The notes under the pieces are model-generated. The model saw only the letters and a program-made list of their open reading frames with translations, made no database searches and was not told the origin of the DNA. From assembly GCF_014647515.1 (NCBI RefSeq), contig NZ_BMPI01000008.1:12666-76665 (forward strand): a DNA stretch of 64,000 bases. The letters are read 5' to 3'. The DNA comes from Dactylosporangium sucinum (lineage in GTDB: Bacteria; Actinomycetota; Actinomycetes; Mycobacteriales; Micromonosporaceae). How positions within the stretch are numbered: the stretch's first letter is position 1; each line of letters starts with the position of its first letter. Position numbers and translations under genes: made by a program. This document shows positions 8,074 to 15,751 of this stretch, piece after piece.

Positions 8074-9579
8074 TCAGCGGGAGCGGCCGTGGACCAGGCG
8101 GACCACCTTCACGATCTGCGCCATCGTCTTCTCGGTGCGGTCGAACGTCGCCGCCGCCAGGACCGTCGGGCCGCGGCGCTTCACGATCGCCTTCGGGCGG
8201 GTGAACTCCCGCAGGCCGTCCTCGCCGTGGATGCGGCCGAAGCCCGAGCCGCCCACCCCGCCGAACGGCAGCGACGGCATGCCGGCGAAGGTCAGCGCCG
8301 AGTTGACCGAGGTCATGCCCGAGCGGACCCGGCGGGCCAGGTCCAGCGCGCCCGACTTGGCGAAGATGGCGCCGCCCAGGCCGTAGCCGGTGCCGTTGGT
8401 CAGCCGGAGCGCCTCCTCGGCGTCGCGGACCTTCGTGACCGTCAGCGTCGGGCCGAACGTCTCCTCCTGGACCGCGGCCGCGTTCTCCGGCACGTCGACC
8501 AGGATGGTCGGGCTGACGAACGGCGGCTGCACCGCCTCCGCGCCGCCCAGGACCGCCCGGCCACCCCGGGTCAGGGCGTCCTCGATGTGCCGGCGGATGA
8601 TCTCGACCTGCGACGGCATGGTGATCGGGCCGATGTCGGAGTCCGCGTCGGCGCCGACCGTCAGCTTCGCGGCGCGCGCGACGATCCTGCCGAGGAACTC
8701 GTCGTAGACGGGGGCGGCGACGTACACGCGCTCGATGCCGACGCAGGTCTGGCCCGCGTTCGTCAGGCCGCCCCACACGCAGGCGGCCGCGGCGGCGTCG
8801 AGGTCGGCGTCGGCGGCCACGATCATGGAGTCCTTGCCGCCGCACTCCAGCAGGACCGGGGTCAGCGACTCGGCGGCCGCGGCCATGACCTTCTTGCCGG
8901 TCGCGGTCGAGCCGGTGAACGCGATCTTGTCCACGCCCGACCGGCAGAGCAGTGCGCCGACGTCGCCCACGCCGTGGACGATCTGCAGAACCGGATGCTC
9001 CGGAACGACCTCGTTGAACCGGTCGACCAGCCACTGGCCGACGGCCGGGGTGTACTCGCTCGGCTTGAAGACGACCGCGTTGCCGGCGGCCAGCGCGTAG
9101 GCGATCGAGCCCATCGGCGTGAGCACCGGGTAGTTCCACGGTCCGATCACGCCGACCACGCCGAAGGGCAGGTACTCGAGGTACGACGTGTGCTCCTTGA
9201 GCAGCAGGGAACTGCTGACCCGCCGGCGGCCCAGCACCTTCCGGGCGTGCTGCGCGGCCCACGCGATGTGGTCGACCGCGGCGATGGCCTCGACCAGGGC
9301 GTCGGCCGTCGGCTTGCCGCCCTCGCGGTGCATGAGATCGGTGAGCTCGTCCAGCCGGTTGGCCAGCAGGCTGCGGTAGGCCAGGAGGCGGCGCTTGCGT
9401 CCCGCGAAGTCCAGGCCGGCCCACCACGCCGCCGCATCCCGGGCCCGCGCGACGGTGCCGGTGAGATGATCGGCCGAGGCGACCGGGAAGCGGCCGACCT
9501 CCTCGCCGGTGGCCGGGCTGGTCGAGATCAGCGAGCCCTCGTCGACGGCGGGGACGCCGGGCGTTCGCGTGGCGGTCAT
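8074..9579 (-). CDS. Aldehyde dehydrogenase (NAD(P)-dependent)
   Basis: 501 aa. Oxidises an aldehyde to the acid. Oxyanion-hole Asn in GPWNYP (about 149), cofactor loop FTGST (about 221-225), general base Glu in LLECGGKD (about 245) and catalytic Cys in NAGQTCVG (about 279) are all present; PFGGVGGSGFGR is near the C-terminus. Closest in feel to the succinic-semialdehyde or coniferyl-aldehyde dehydrogenase branches, but the substrate is uncertain. The last 40 residues form a basic tail beyond the usual domain. The ATG follows TAGACT by 6 nt, suggesting a leaderless transcript. Confidence 0.9.
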   Translation of the reverse strand: MTATRTPGVPAVDEGSLISTSPATGEEVGRFPVASADHLTGTVARARDAAAWWAGLDFAGRKRRLLAYRSLLANRLDELTDLMHREGGKPTADALVEAIAAVDHIAWAAQHARKVLGRRRVSSSLLLKEHTSYLEYLPFGVVGVIGPWNYPVLTPMGSIAYALAAGNAVVFKPSEYTPAVGQWLVDRFNEVVPEHPVLQIVHGVGDVGALLCRSGVDKIAFTGSTATGKKVMAAAAESLTPVLLECGGKDSMIVAADADLDAAAAACVWGGLTNAGQTCVGIERVYVAAPVYDEFLGRIVARAAKLTVGADADSDIGPITMPSQVEIIRRHIEDALTRGGRAVLGGAEAVQPPFVSPTILVDVPENAAAVQEETFGPTLTVTKVRDAEEALRLTNGTGYGLGGAIFAKSGALDLARRVRSGMTSVNSALTFAGMPSLPFGGVGGSGFGRIHGEDGLREFTRPKAIVKRRGPTVLAAATFDRTEKTMAQIVKVVRLVHGRSR

Positions 9580-9585
9580 GGCGCG

Positions 9586-9615
9586 AGTCTAAACCCGGAA
9601 ATTACTGACGAGTAG
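9586..9615 (-). promoter_or_regulatory. Promoter and candidate operator of the aldehyde dehydrogenase gene
   Basis: On the minus strand TAGACT (9591-9586) precedes the ATG by 6 nt. Upstream, at the -35 position, lies CTACTCGTCAGTAA (9615-9602), which matches YTAC-6nt-CAGTAA as also found upstream of ecm and ccr. A TetR-type repressor site is the simplest reading, unproven. Confidence 0.4.
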
Positions 9616-9675
9616 ATGTCGAGGACCGGGGGAATGCTCCGACCGGTCGGCAGAACAACGAGTCAGGAGGACCCG

Positions 9676-10485
9676 ATGAGGACCGAGACCCTTGCCGTGC
9701 CGGGCGCCGCGCTGCACTACGAGGTCCGCGGCAGCGGCCCCGTGCTCCTGCTGGTCTGCGGCGGCATCTACGACGCCGAGGGCTTCGCCGGGCTGGCCGA
9801 GGAACTCGCCGCCGAGCGGACCGTCGTCACGTACGACCGCCGCGGCAACTCCCGGAGCCCGCTCGCCGGCCCGCCCGCGCCGCAGCGCGTCGAGGAGCAC
9901 GCCGACGACGCGTACCGGCTGCTCGCCGCGGTCGGGGCGAGCGAGGACGAGCCCGCCGACGTGTTCGGCAACAGCTCGGGCGCCACGATCGCGCTCGAAC
10001 TGGCCGCCCGTCATCCGGAGGTACTGCGGGCGGTCGTCGCCCACGAGCCGCCGGTCTTCGAGCTGCTGCCCGACTTCGAGCGGTTCCGCGCGCTGATGGC
10101 CTCGGTCGAGCAGACCAACAAGCAGGCCGGCTGGGGCGCGGCGATGGGTGTGTTCGGCGCCGGCCTGGGCATGGGCGAGGAGCCGTCGCCGGGCGCGCCG
10201 CCGTCGCCCGGGTTCGCCGCCCGGATGCAGCAGAACCTGCCGTTCTTCGTCACGTACGAGGTGCCGCCTTTCGGCGGGAACGTGCCCGACCTCGACGCGC
10301 TGCGGTCGGGCACCGTGCGGATCGTTCCCGCCGCGGGCGCGGCGAGCGTCGGCGAGCCGGCCAACCGGGCTGCGCTGGAGCTGGCGACCCGCCTCGACAC
10401 GACCGCCGCGACGTTCCCGGGTGGGCACGGCGGCTTCGGCAACGCCAAGCCCTTCGCCGAGCGCCTGCGCGACGCCCTGCGCTAG
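9676..10485 (+). CDS. Alpha/beta hydrolase
   Basis: 269 aa. The ATG at 9676 has a strong AGGAGG 5 nt upstream; the frame extends back to 9616 but that part is not needed. Nucleophile elbow GNSSGA (Ser about 101-102), a Gly-rich oxyanion region VCGGIYD, and a probable catalytic His in FPGGHGGF near 253. This is a soluble serine hydrolase of broad type; substrate unknown. It converges on the SDR gene, and the two stop codons share the palindrome CTAG at 10482-10485. Confidence 0.85.
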   Translation: MRTETLAVPGAALHYEVRGSGPVLLLVCGGIYDAEGFAGLAEELAAERTVVTYDRRGNSRSPLAGPPAPQRVEEHADDAYRLLAAVGASEDEPADVFGNSSGATIALELAARHPEVLRAVVAHEPPVFELLPDFERFRALMASVEQTNKQAGWGAAMGVFGAGLGMGEEPSPGAPPSPGFAARMQQNLPFFVTYEVPPFGGNVPDLDALRSGTVRIVPAAGAASVGEPANRAALELATRLDTTAATFPGGHGGFGNAKPFAERLRDALR

Positions 10486-11183
10486 GAAGCGTGCTCCTTG
10501 AGGATCCGCTCGGCCACGGCGATCGGGTCGGCGAGCCTGCCCTCGGCGGGTGCGTCGACCCAGTGCTGCTGGCCGGGGAAGTAGGCGCCCGAGGACGCCG
10601 CCCGGCGGATGTTCTCCTGCATGCCGGTGTCCATCTGGCCGGGGTCGATGTTGACGACGCTGATCCGGTCGTCGTCGCGCACCTGCGAGGCCACGGCGTC
10701 GAAGAACGTCTCGCCGCCGGCCTTCGTCGTGCAGTACAGCGCCCAGCCGTCGATGATGCGGTGCGCCGCGCCCGACGAGACGAACAGCACCCGGACCCGG
10801 GCGTCGTGCGGTGCCGCGCGCAGGAACGTGTTGGTGAGCACGATCGGCGCGGTGAGGTTGACCGCGATGGCGTTGGTGATCGCCTCGGTGGTGAGCTTGC
10901 CGACGGCGCCGATCGGCTCGACGACGGCCGCGTTGTGGATCAGCACGACGTCCTCGCTGCCGCGCAGGAAGCCGCGGAGCGTGTCGTTGTCGGGCAGCCA
11001 GTGCGCGTCGGCGATGTCGGTGGAGAACAGCGTGACGTCCTCGGGCCGCTCGTCGCGGAGTTGTTGCTGTTCGGCCGTGAAGTGGCGGCCGACCGCGAAG
11101 ATCCGGTCGCCCCGTCCGGTGGACACGTCGAACAGTGCGGCACCCAGGCCGCGGGACACCCCGGTGATCACGACGGCACGCAT
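10482..11183 (-). CDS. Short-chain dehydrogenase/reductase (SDR)
   Basis: 233 aa. NAD(P)-binding TGVSRGLG at residues 7-14, the NAA motif in IHNAAVVEP, the catalytic Ser in VSSGAAHR, and YCTTK as the YxxxK pair; a proline-glycine turn (NIDPGQMDTGM) follows. The layout resembles benzil reductase/sepiapterin reductase-like SDRs (YueD type), but the substrate is not assignable. The ATG stands 6 nt after TAGAGT (11190-11195), suggesting a leaderless transcript. Confidence 0.87.
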   Translation of the reverse strand: MRAVVITGVSRGLGAALFDVSTGRGDRIFAVGRHFTAEQQQLRDERPEDVTLFSTDIADAHWLPDNDTLRGFLRGSEDVVLIHNAAVVEPIGAVGKLTTEAITNAIAVNLTAPIVLTNTFLRAAPHDARVRVLFVSSGAAHRIIDGWALYCTTKAGGETFFDAVASQVRDDDRISVVNIDPGQMDTGMQENIRRAASSGAYFPGQQHWVDAPAEGRLADPIAVAERILKEHAS

Positions 11184-11189
11184 GCGGTC

Positions 11190-11195
11190 ACTCTA
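11190..11195 (-). promoter_or_regulatory. Leaderless -10 box of the SDR gene
   Basis: TAGAGT on the minus strand, 6 nt before the ATG at 11183. No Shine-Dalgarno sequence is seen. Confidence 0.45.
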
Positions 11196-11230
11196 TTCCT
11201 GTCGCAAGGTCATTCATACGGACCGAGCGC

Positions 11231-11396
11231 CTAACGCCTGTTTCACGACTGAGGTCGGAGCGAGGCGGAGTCCAGATTTCGTCTGGCGTCGCCCCGCGGA
11301 ACTCTGGCTACCGGTGTTGTAACCCGGCTTTCGCGGGGTGGCGCCAGGCGGAATCTGGGCCCGCCGCAGCCGGCCTCAGTCATGAACAGGCCTTAG
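11231..11396. repeat. 166-bp imperfect palindrome overlapping the marR 3' end
   Basis: Arms of about 65 nt (11231-11295 and 11330-11396) pair with scattered mismatches; matching blocks include CTGAGG, TCCAGATT/CCAGATT and CCCCGCG. A loop of about 30 nt contains ACCGGTGTTGTAACC. It fills the space between the SDR gene start region and the MarR gene, and its right arm supplies the last codons (about RPVHD) and stop of the MarR gene. It may be an inserted non-autonomous element or a bidirectional terminator. Confidence 0.75.
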
Positions 11397-11879
11397 CCCC
11401 TTCGGTGCCCCCGGACAGGTGTCACCGAGCTTGCCCGCGACGGCGCCGAGCGCGTCGGCGAGCGCCTCGGTCTGCTCGCGGTCGAGGTGGTCGAAGATGA
11501 GCCGCCGGACGTCGGCGACGTGCGCCGGGGCGACCTGCTCGGCGAACCGCCGGCCGGCCTGCGTGATCCGGGCGATGCTGACGCGGCCGTCGCACGCGTC
11601 GCCGCTGATCTCGACATACCCCAGATCGACCAGCTTGCGCATCCGGTGGCTGAGCCGGCTGGGCGACATGTTCATCTGACCGGCCAGGTCGGACAGCCGC
11701 AGCCCGTCCTCGACGTTGCTCAGGGCGGCGAGCAGCCCATACTCGACGTGCACGAGCCCGTGCGGGCGGAACGTGCGCTCCAGTTCCGGGAAGCCGACGA
11801 GCACGACGGCCAGGAGCGACAGCCAAGCGCGCTGCTCGGTGTCGTCCAACCATCGTGGCTCGTCGTTCATGTCGTCCAT
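11376..11879 (-). CDS. MarR family transcriptional regulator
   Basis: 167 aa from ATG 11879 (a second ATG at 11870 is possible). A winged helix-turn-helix: EYGLLAALSNVEDGLRLSDLAGQMNMSPSRLSHRMRKLVDLGYV is laid out over about residues 45-90 as in MarR proteins, followed by the wing containing DGRVSIARITQAG. It probably binds as a dimer to the paired palindromes at 12299-12345 and represses the DoxX gene lying just upstream on the same strand; MarR proteins often control such a neighbour and respond to phenolics or oxidants. The C-terminal residues are encoded inside the large palindrome, so its native end may have been altered. Confidence 0.88.
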   Translation of the reverse strand: MDDMNDEPRWLDDTEQRAWLSLLAVVLVGFPELERTFRPHGLVHVEYGLLAALSNVEDGLRLSDLAGQMNMSPSRLSHRMRKLVDLGYVEISGDACDGRVSIARITQAGRRFAEQVAPAHVADVRRLIFDHLDREQTEALADALGAVAGKLGDTCPGAPKGLRPVHD

Positions 11880-11926
11880 GGTGCCCGGATCTTGCCCCGC
11901 GGAGCCAACAAGGGGTCCGAAACGCG

Positions 11927-12283
11927 TCAGAAGCGGCCGATCGCGATCACCACGGCAAGGGCGCCGAGGACCAGGTTGATCGGGATCACGGGGTACTCCT
12001 TGGCGCGCACGTGGTCGCCGATGGCGAGCACCATGACGAGGGCGAGACCGACGGCCGCGAGCGGCGTCAGGATCGTCGCGATGCCGGTGGCCCGGGGCAG
12101 GATCAGGCCCAGCCCGCCGAGGATCTCCATGACGCCGATGAACTTGACGGTGCCGGCGGAGCGCCGGTTGACCCAGGTCATGTTCCCCGCGAGCTTCTCC
12201 TTGGGCTGGGTGGACTTCATGACGCCGGCGCCCAGGAAGGCCACGCCCAGCACGATCTGCAGGACCCACAGGAACACGTTCAC
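11927..12283 (-). CDS. DoxX family membrane protein
   Basis: 118 aa, GTG start with AAGGAGT 6 nt upstream. Four hydrophobic segments (about 4-22, 47-64, 70-88, 98-115) with the DoxX-like start WVLQIVLGVAFLGAGVMK. DoxX proteins are small quinone- or redox-linked membrane proteins; some take part in oxidative-stress complexes. It lies just upstream of the marR gene in the same direction (47-bp gap) and has two MarR-like operators directly before its ribosome binding site, so it is a likely target of that regulator. Confidence 0.85.
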   Translation of the reverse strand: MNVFLWVLQIVLGVAFLGAGVMKSTQPKEKLAGNMTWVNRRSAGTVKFIGVMEILGGLGLILPRATGIATILTPLAAVGLALVMVLAIGDHVRAKEYPVIPINLVLGALAVVIAIGRF

Positions 12284-12298
12284 GGCGACTCCTTATGC

Positions 12299-12345
12299 TT
12301 GAAGCTTCAAATGAATGGGCGCACTGTACTTGAAGCATCAAGTAC
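12299..12345. promoter_or_regulatory. Tandem MarR-type operators
   Basis: TTGAAGCTTCAA (12299-12310) is a perfect 12-bp palindrome. GTACTTGAAGCATCAAGTAC (12326-12345) is a 20-bp palindrome with only its central pair mismatched. Their centres are 31 bp apart, about three helical turns, so two dimers would sit on the same DNA face. The sites lie 16-62 bp upstream of the doxX start and about 63 bp before the divergent membrane protein gene at 12408. Confidence 0.75.
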
Positions 12346-12407
12346 CTCGCAATGTCCTGACCGGCGGGTGACGGACCTTCACCCGCGACCGGCCGACCGT
12401 GGCGGGC

Positions 12408-12815
12408 ATGGAGACTGGAATTCGCCGGTCCTCGCCCTGGGTCACCGGGTTCGCGGTGTTCGGCGGCAGCATGATGCTCGTCATCGGCATCTTCCAGATC
12501 GTGGTCGGGCTGACCGCGATCTTCGAGGACACGTTCTACGTGATGAGCGACAACTACCTGTTCGGCTTCGACGTGAGCACCTGGGGATGGATCCACCTGG
12601 CGCTGGGCGTCCTGGTCGCGGTCGGTGGCGGGGCGGTGCTCGCGGGGCAGCTGTGGGGCCGCATCCTGGGCATCGTGCTGGCCGCGCTGAGCGCGATCGC
12701 GAACTTCCTGTTCCTGCCCTACTACCCGCTGTGGTCAATGTTGATCATCGCCGCCGACGTCGCGGTCATCTGGGCCCTGACGAAGTATGGGCGCGAGGAC
12801 GCCATCGCGCCCTAG
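12408..12815 (+). CDS. Four-helix membrane protein (DUF7144-like)
   Basis: 135 aa from ATG 12408; GTG 12399 would add three residues. Four hydrophobic segments (about 12-36, 58-80, 84-103, 107-127) with a polar loop FEDTFYVMSDNYLFGFDVSTWGW between the first two. Actinobacteria have many such small proteins of unknown role. It is divergent from doxX, and the tandem MarR operators lie between them, so joint control is possible. Confidence 0.75.
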   Translation: METGIRRSSPWVTGFAVFGGSMMLVIGIFQIVVGLTAIFEDTFYVMSDNYLFGFDVSTWGWIHLALGVLVAVGGGAVLAGQLWGRILGIVLAALSAIANFLFLPYYPLWSMLIIAADVAVIWALTKYGREDAIAP

Positions 12816-12870
12816 GACAGTGTGGGTGGACCACATGTGACCGGGGCCCAGCCGGTGCGACCATGCGGTG

Positions 12871-13851
12871 ATGCACGTCACCAGCCGCGGGCCCATCGAC
12901 GGTCCACCCGTGTTGCTCATCCATGGCAACTGCTCTTCCTCGGGCTTCTGGGAGCCCCTTGTCCGGCACCTTCCGGCGCACTGGCGGATCGTCGCGCCCG
13001 ACCTGCGCGGCTACGGCGATTCGCCGGCGCTGCCGGTGGATGCCACGCGCGGTGTGCGCGACTACGCCGACGACGTCGCTCCACTGTTGGCTTCGTTTGC
13101 CACCAAACCGGTCGTGGTCGGTCACTCCCTCGGCGGGGGTGTCGCCATGCAGCTTCTTCTCGACCATCCCGACTCCATCGCGGCCCTGGTCCTGGAGGCT
13201 CCGGTGTCGCCGTACGGTTTCGGTGGCACGAGGGATCTTGACGGTACCCCGACCACGCCCGACTTCGCCGGCACCGGCGGTGGCGCGGCCAATCCCGACT
13301 TCGTCCGCCTGCTGGCGGCGAAGGACCGCGGCACCGACGAGCAGGCCAGCCCGCGCAACGTGATGCGGGCCTTCTACGTCGCCTCGCCGGAGTCGTTCGG
13401 CGACGACGAGGAGCTGCTGCTCGACACGATGCTGTCGACGGCCACCGGCGAGGACAACTACCCGGGCGACGGCTCGGCCAGCGAGAACTGGCCGGGTGTC
13501 GGCCCCGGCACGCGCGGCGTGCTCAACACGCTGTCGCCGCGCTGGCTCAACCTGACCGGCATCGTCGACCTGCCGGCGAAGCCGCCGATCACCTGGATCC
13601 GCGGCGACAAGGACGCGATCGTGTCCGACGGCTCGTTCTTCGACCTCGCGCAGCTGGGCAAGCTGGGTCTGGTCCCCGGCTGGCCGGGCGAGGAGGCGTG
13701 CCCGCCGCAGCCGATGATCGGCCAGACCCGGGCGGTGTTCGAGCGGTACGGCAACTACCGCGAGGTGGTCTTCGACGACTGCGGCCACTCGCCGCACGTC
13801 GAGCGGGCCGCCGAGTTCGCCGGCATTCTGCAGGAGATCGTGGGGGCCTAG
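12871..13851 (+). CDS. Alpha/beta hydrolase
   Basis: 326 aa. Oxyanion motif HGNCSSSGFW near residue 18, nucleophile elbow GHSLGGG (Ser about 88), acid in a WIRGDKDAIV strand, and catalytic His in DDCGHSPHVE near 311. A long lid of about 130 residues lies between the nucleophile and the acid. Probably an esterase, lipase or epoxide-hydrolase-type enzyme. ATG 12871 is used; GTG 12868 immediately before it is an equal choice. No clear ribosome binding site. Confidence 0.87.
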   Translation: MHVTSRGPIDGPPVLLIHGNCSSSGFWEPLVRHLPAHWRIVAPDLRGYGDSPALPVDATRGVRDYADDVAPLLASFATKPVVVGHSLGGGVAMQLLLDHPDSIAALVLEAPVSPYGFGGTRDLDGTPTTPDFAGTGGGAANPDFVRLLAAKDRGTDEQASPRNVMRAFYVASPESFGDDEELLLDTMLSTATGEDNYPGDGSASENWPGVGPGTRGVLNTLSPRWLNLTGIVDLPAKPPITWIRGDKDAIVSDGSFFDLAQLGKLGLVPGWPGEEACPPQPMIGQTRAVFERYGNYREVVFDDCGHSPHVERAAEFAGILQEIVGA

Positions 13852-13870
13852 AGGCCCTAAAGTCGTCGGC

Positions 13871-14371
13871 GTGGACGTCACCGACAGCAGCGGGCTCGTC
13901 TCGTTCATCTCCGCCGTCGCCGTGATCGTCGGCGTCGTCGGCGTCCTCGTCCCCATGCTCCCCGGCCTGGTCCTGTGCTGGGCCGGGGTCATGGTGTGGG
14001 CGCTGTTCGGCGGGCACGGCGCGGTGGGCTGGACCGTCGCGGTGGCGGCCACCGTCGTGCTGGCCCTCGGCTTCACGGCGAAGTACCTGGTGCCCGGCCG
14101 CAACCTCAAGCGGGCCGGGGTGTCCAACCTGAGCCTGCTGCTCGGCGGCGTCTGCGGCATCGTCGGCTTCTTCCTGATTCCGGTCGTCGGGCTCGTCATC
14201 GGCTTCGTGCTCGGCATCTACCTGGTCGAGCAGGTGCGGCTCCGCGACGCCAGGCGGGCGTGGACCGCGACGAAGCACGCGCTCAAGGCGGCCGGCGTCT
14301 CGATGCTCATCGAGCTGGCGACGGCGCTGGTCATCGCCGGCATCTGGGTGGCGGGTCTGTTCGTCGCCTGA
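13871..14371 (+). CDS. DUF456 family membrane protein
   Basis: 166 aa, GTG start. Hydrophobic segments at about 8-45 (two), 50-72, 85-118 (two, with a Gly-rich GVCGIVGFFLIPVVG turn) and 143-164. Gly- and Pro-rich membrane stretches like these are typical of DUF456. Function unknown. TAAAGT (13858-13863) lies 7 nt before the GTG, the leaderless layout. Confidence 0.8.
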   Translation: MDVTDSSGLVSFISAVAVIVGVVGVLVPMLPGLVLCWAGVMVWALFGGHGAVGWTVAVAATVVLALGFTAKYLVPGRNLKRAGVSNLSLLLGGVCGIVGFFLIPVVGLVIGFVLGIYLVEQVRLRDARRAWTATKHALKAAGVSMLIELATALVIAGIWVAGLFVA

Positions 14372-14393
14372 CGTGGTCTGGCACAGTTTCAGG

Positions 14394-15164
14394 ATGGAGA
14401 TCGGTCGGCACATCGATGCGCTGGAGCGCGCCGGGCTGGACTTCGTCGATGCCGCGGAGAAGGCCGGGCTCGACGCGCCCGTGCCGACCTGCCCGGAGTG
14501 GACCGTTCGCGATCTGGTGCAGCACCTGGGGTATGTCCACCGCTGGGCCGCCACCTACGTCCGCGAGTGCCGCGCCGTCATCCTGACCGACGACGAGGAG
14601 GAGGCCGCGGTCGGGGGGATGCCCGGCGACGCCGACCTCGTCGAGTGGTTCCAGGCCGGGCACACCGCGCTCGTCGACACGCTGCGCGCCGCCCCGCCGT
14701 CGCTGGACTGCTGGCACTTCCTGCCGGCCGAGTCGCCGCTGGCGTTCTGGGCCCGGCGGCAGGCCCATGAGACCACCATCCACCGGGCCGACCTGCAGGG
14801 CGCGGTGGGCTCGATCGGCGGGGTCGAGGCCGACGTCGGCATCGACGGCATCGACGAGCTCCTCATGGGCTTCTACGGCGCGCGCGGCGGTCGGCTGCGC
14901 TCCGACTCGCCCCGCACGCTGGCGGTGGACGTGACGGACGGCGCCGCGTGCGAGGGGCCGCGGTCGTGGACGGTCCAGATGGGCCCGTCGGGGGCCGCCA
15001 TCAGCCGCGGCGCGCCCGCCGCGGCGGACTGCACGCTGCGCGGCCCGGCGGGGGAGCTCTACCTGGCGCTGTGGAACCGCCGGCCGGCCGACGAGCTGGT
15101 CGTGGCCGGCGATCCGGCCGTGCTCGGCGTGTGGCGGGAGCGGGCGACGATCCGCTGGACCTGA
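14394..15164 (+). CDS. Maleylpyruvate isomerase family mycothiol-dependent enzyme
   Basis: 256 aa. The N-terminal MDMPI/DinB-like domain has PTCPEWTVRDLVQHLGYVH (His pair of the metal site), and HETTIHRAD supplies further His residues. The C-terminal half is an SCP2-like/MDMPI C domain (GPAGELYLALWNRR). In actinobacteria such proteins use mycothiol as cofactor for isomerisation, conjugation or detoxification; the substrate here is unknown. The ATG 14394 start has AGG close by; a GTG at 14373 is less likely. Confidence 0.85.
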   Translation: MEIGRHIDALERAGLDFVDAAEKAGLDAPVPTCPEWTVRDLVQHLGYVHRWAATYVRECRAVILTDDEEEAAVGGMPGDADLVEWFQAGHTALVDTLRAAPPSLDCWHFLPAESPLAFWARRQAHETTIHRADLQGAVGSIGGVEADVGIDGIDELLMGFYGARGGRLRSDSPRTLAVDVTDGAACEGPRSWTVQMGPSGAAISRGAPAAADCTLRGPAGELYLALWNRRPADELVVAGDPAVLGVWRERATIRWT

Positions 15165-15209
15165 TCTTGGGCGTTTTTTTGTCGTACCCCGGTGGCAGTA
15201 TGCCGGGGC

Positions 15210-15722
15210 ATGAGGGACTTCGACTTCCTGTTCGGGACCTGGAACATCCACAACCGTAAGCTCCGTGACACCATCGACCCGGCCTGCGACGAGTGGGTCG
15301 AGTTCGCGACGCAGTCGGCCGCCGAGCCGATCTTCGGCGGCCTGGGCAACGTCGACCGGATCTGGGCGGACGACTTCGAGGGCTTCACGCTCCGGCAATA
15401 CGATCCGGCCGAGGACGTGTGGCGCATCTGGTGGGCCTCGACCCGCAATCCCGGCCACCTCGACCCGCCCGTCGTCGGCCGCTGGTCCGGCGGGCGCGGC
15501 GTGTTCGAGTGCGACGACGTGCTCGGCGGCCACCCGGTGCGGGTCCGCTTCACCTGGACCCATGACGGGCCCGACAAGGCCCGCTGGGAGCAGGCCTTCT
15601 CCTACGACGCTGGCGCGTCCTGGCGCACCAACTGGATCATGGAGTTCACGCGCTCGGTGAGCGGTATTGCACAGGACGAGGCCGCGCGTCGATTCGGGCC
15701 GGCGTGGGAGACTCGCCGGTAA
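15210..15722 (+). CDS. Conserved hypothetical protein, DUF1579-like beta-barrel
   Basis: 170 aa from ATG 15210. Starts MRDFDFLFGTWNIHNRKL, alternates hydrophobic and polar residues throughout, and has many Trp (WRIWWAS, WTHDGPDKARWEQAFSYD, WRTNWIMEF), suggesting a small soluble beta-barrel with a binding pocket. Similar proteins are common in actinobacteria and are annotated only as hypothetical; I infer the fold, not the function. It ends 29 bp before the 3-hydroxyacyl-CoA dehydrogenase gene. Confidence 0.72.
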   Translation: MRDFDFLFGTWNIHNRKLRDTIDPACDEWVEFATQSAAEPIFGGLGNVDRIWADDFEGFTLRQYDPAEDVWRIWWASTRNPGHLDPPVVGRWSGGRGVFECDDVLGGHPVRVRFTWTHDGPDKARWEQAFSYDAGASWRTNWIMEFTRSVSGIAQDEAARRFGPAWETRR

Positions 15723-15723
15723 C

Positions 15724-15739
15724 TTGACCGGTCGTTCAG
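15724..15739. promoter_or_regulatory. Candidate operator upstream of the double dehydrogenase gene
   Basis: TTGACCGGTCGTTCAG contains the perfect 8-bp palindrome GACCGGTC followed by TCGTTCAG. TCGTTCAG also occurs at 44495-44502 (epimerase/thiolase) and 53105-53112 (icmA). It ends 12 nt before the start codon. Low-to-moderate support from sequence alone. Confidence 0.35.
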
Positions 15740-15751
15740 AAGGGTCGTGCG

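Noticed and set aside
11231..11396. Insertion sequence
   Set aside because: No transposase frame is present and I could not see a clear target-site duplication; only a palindrome is supported.
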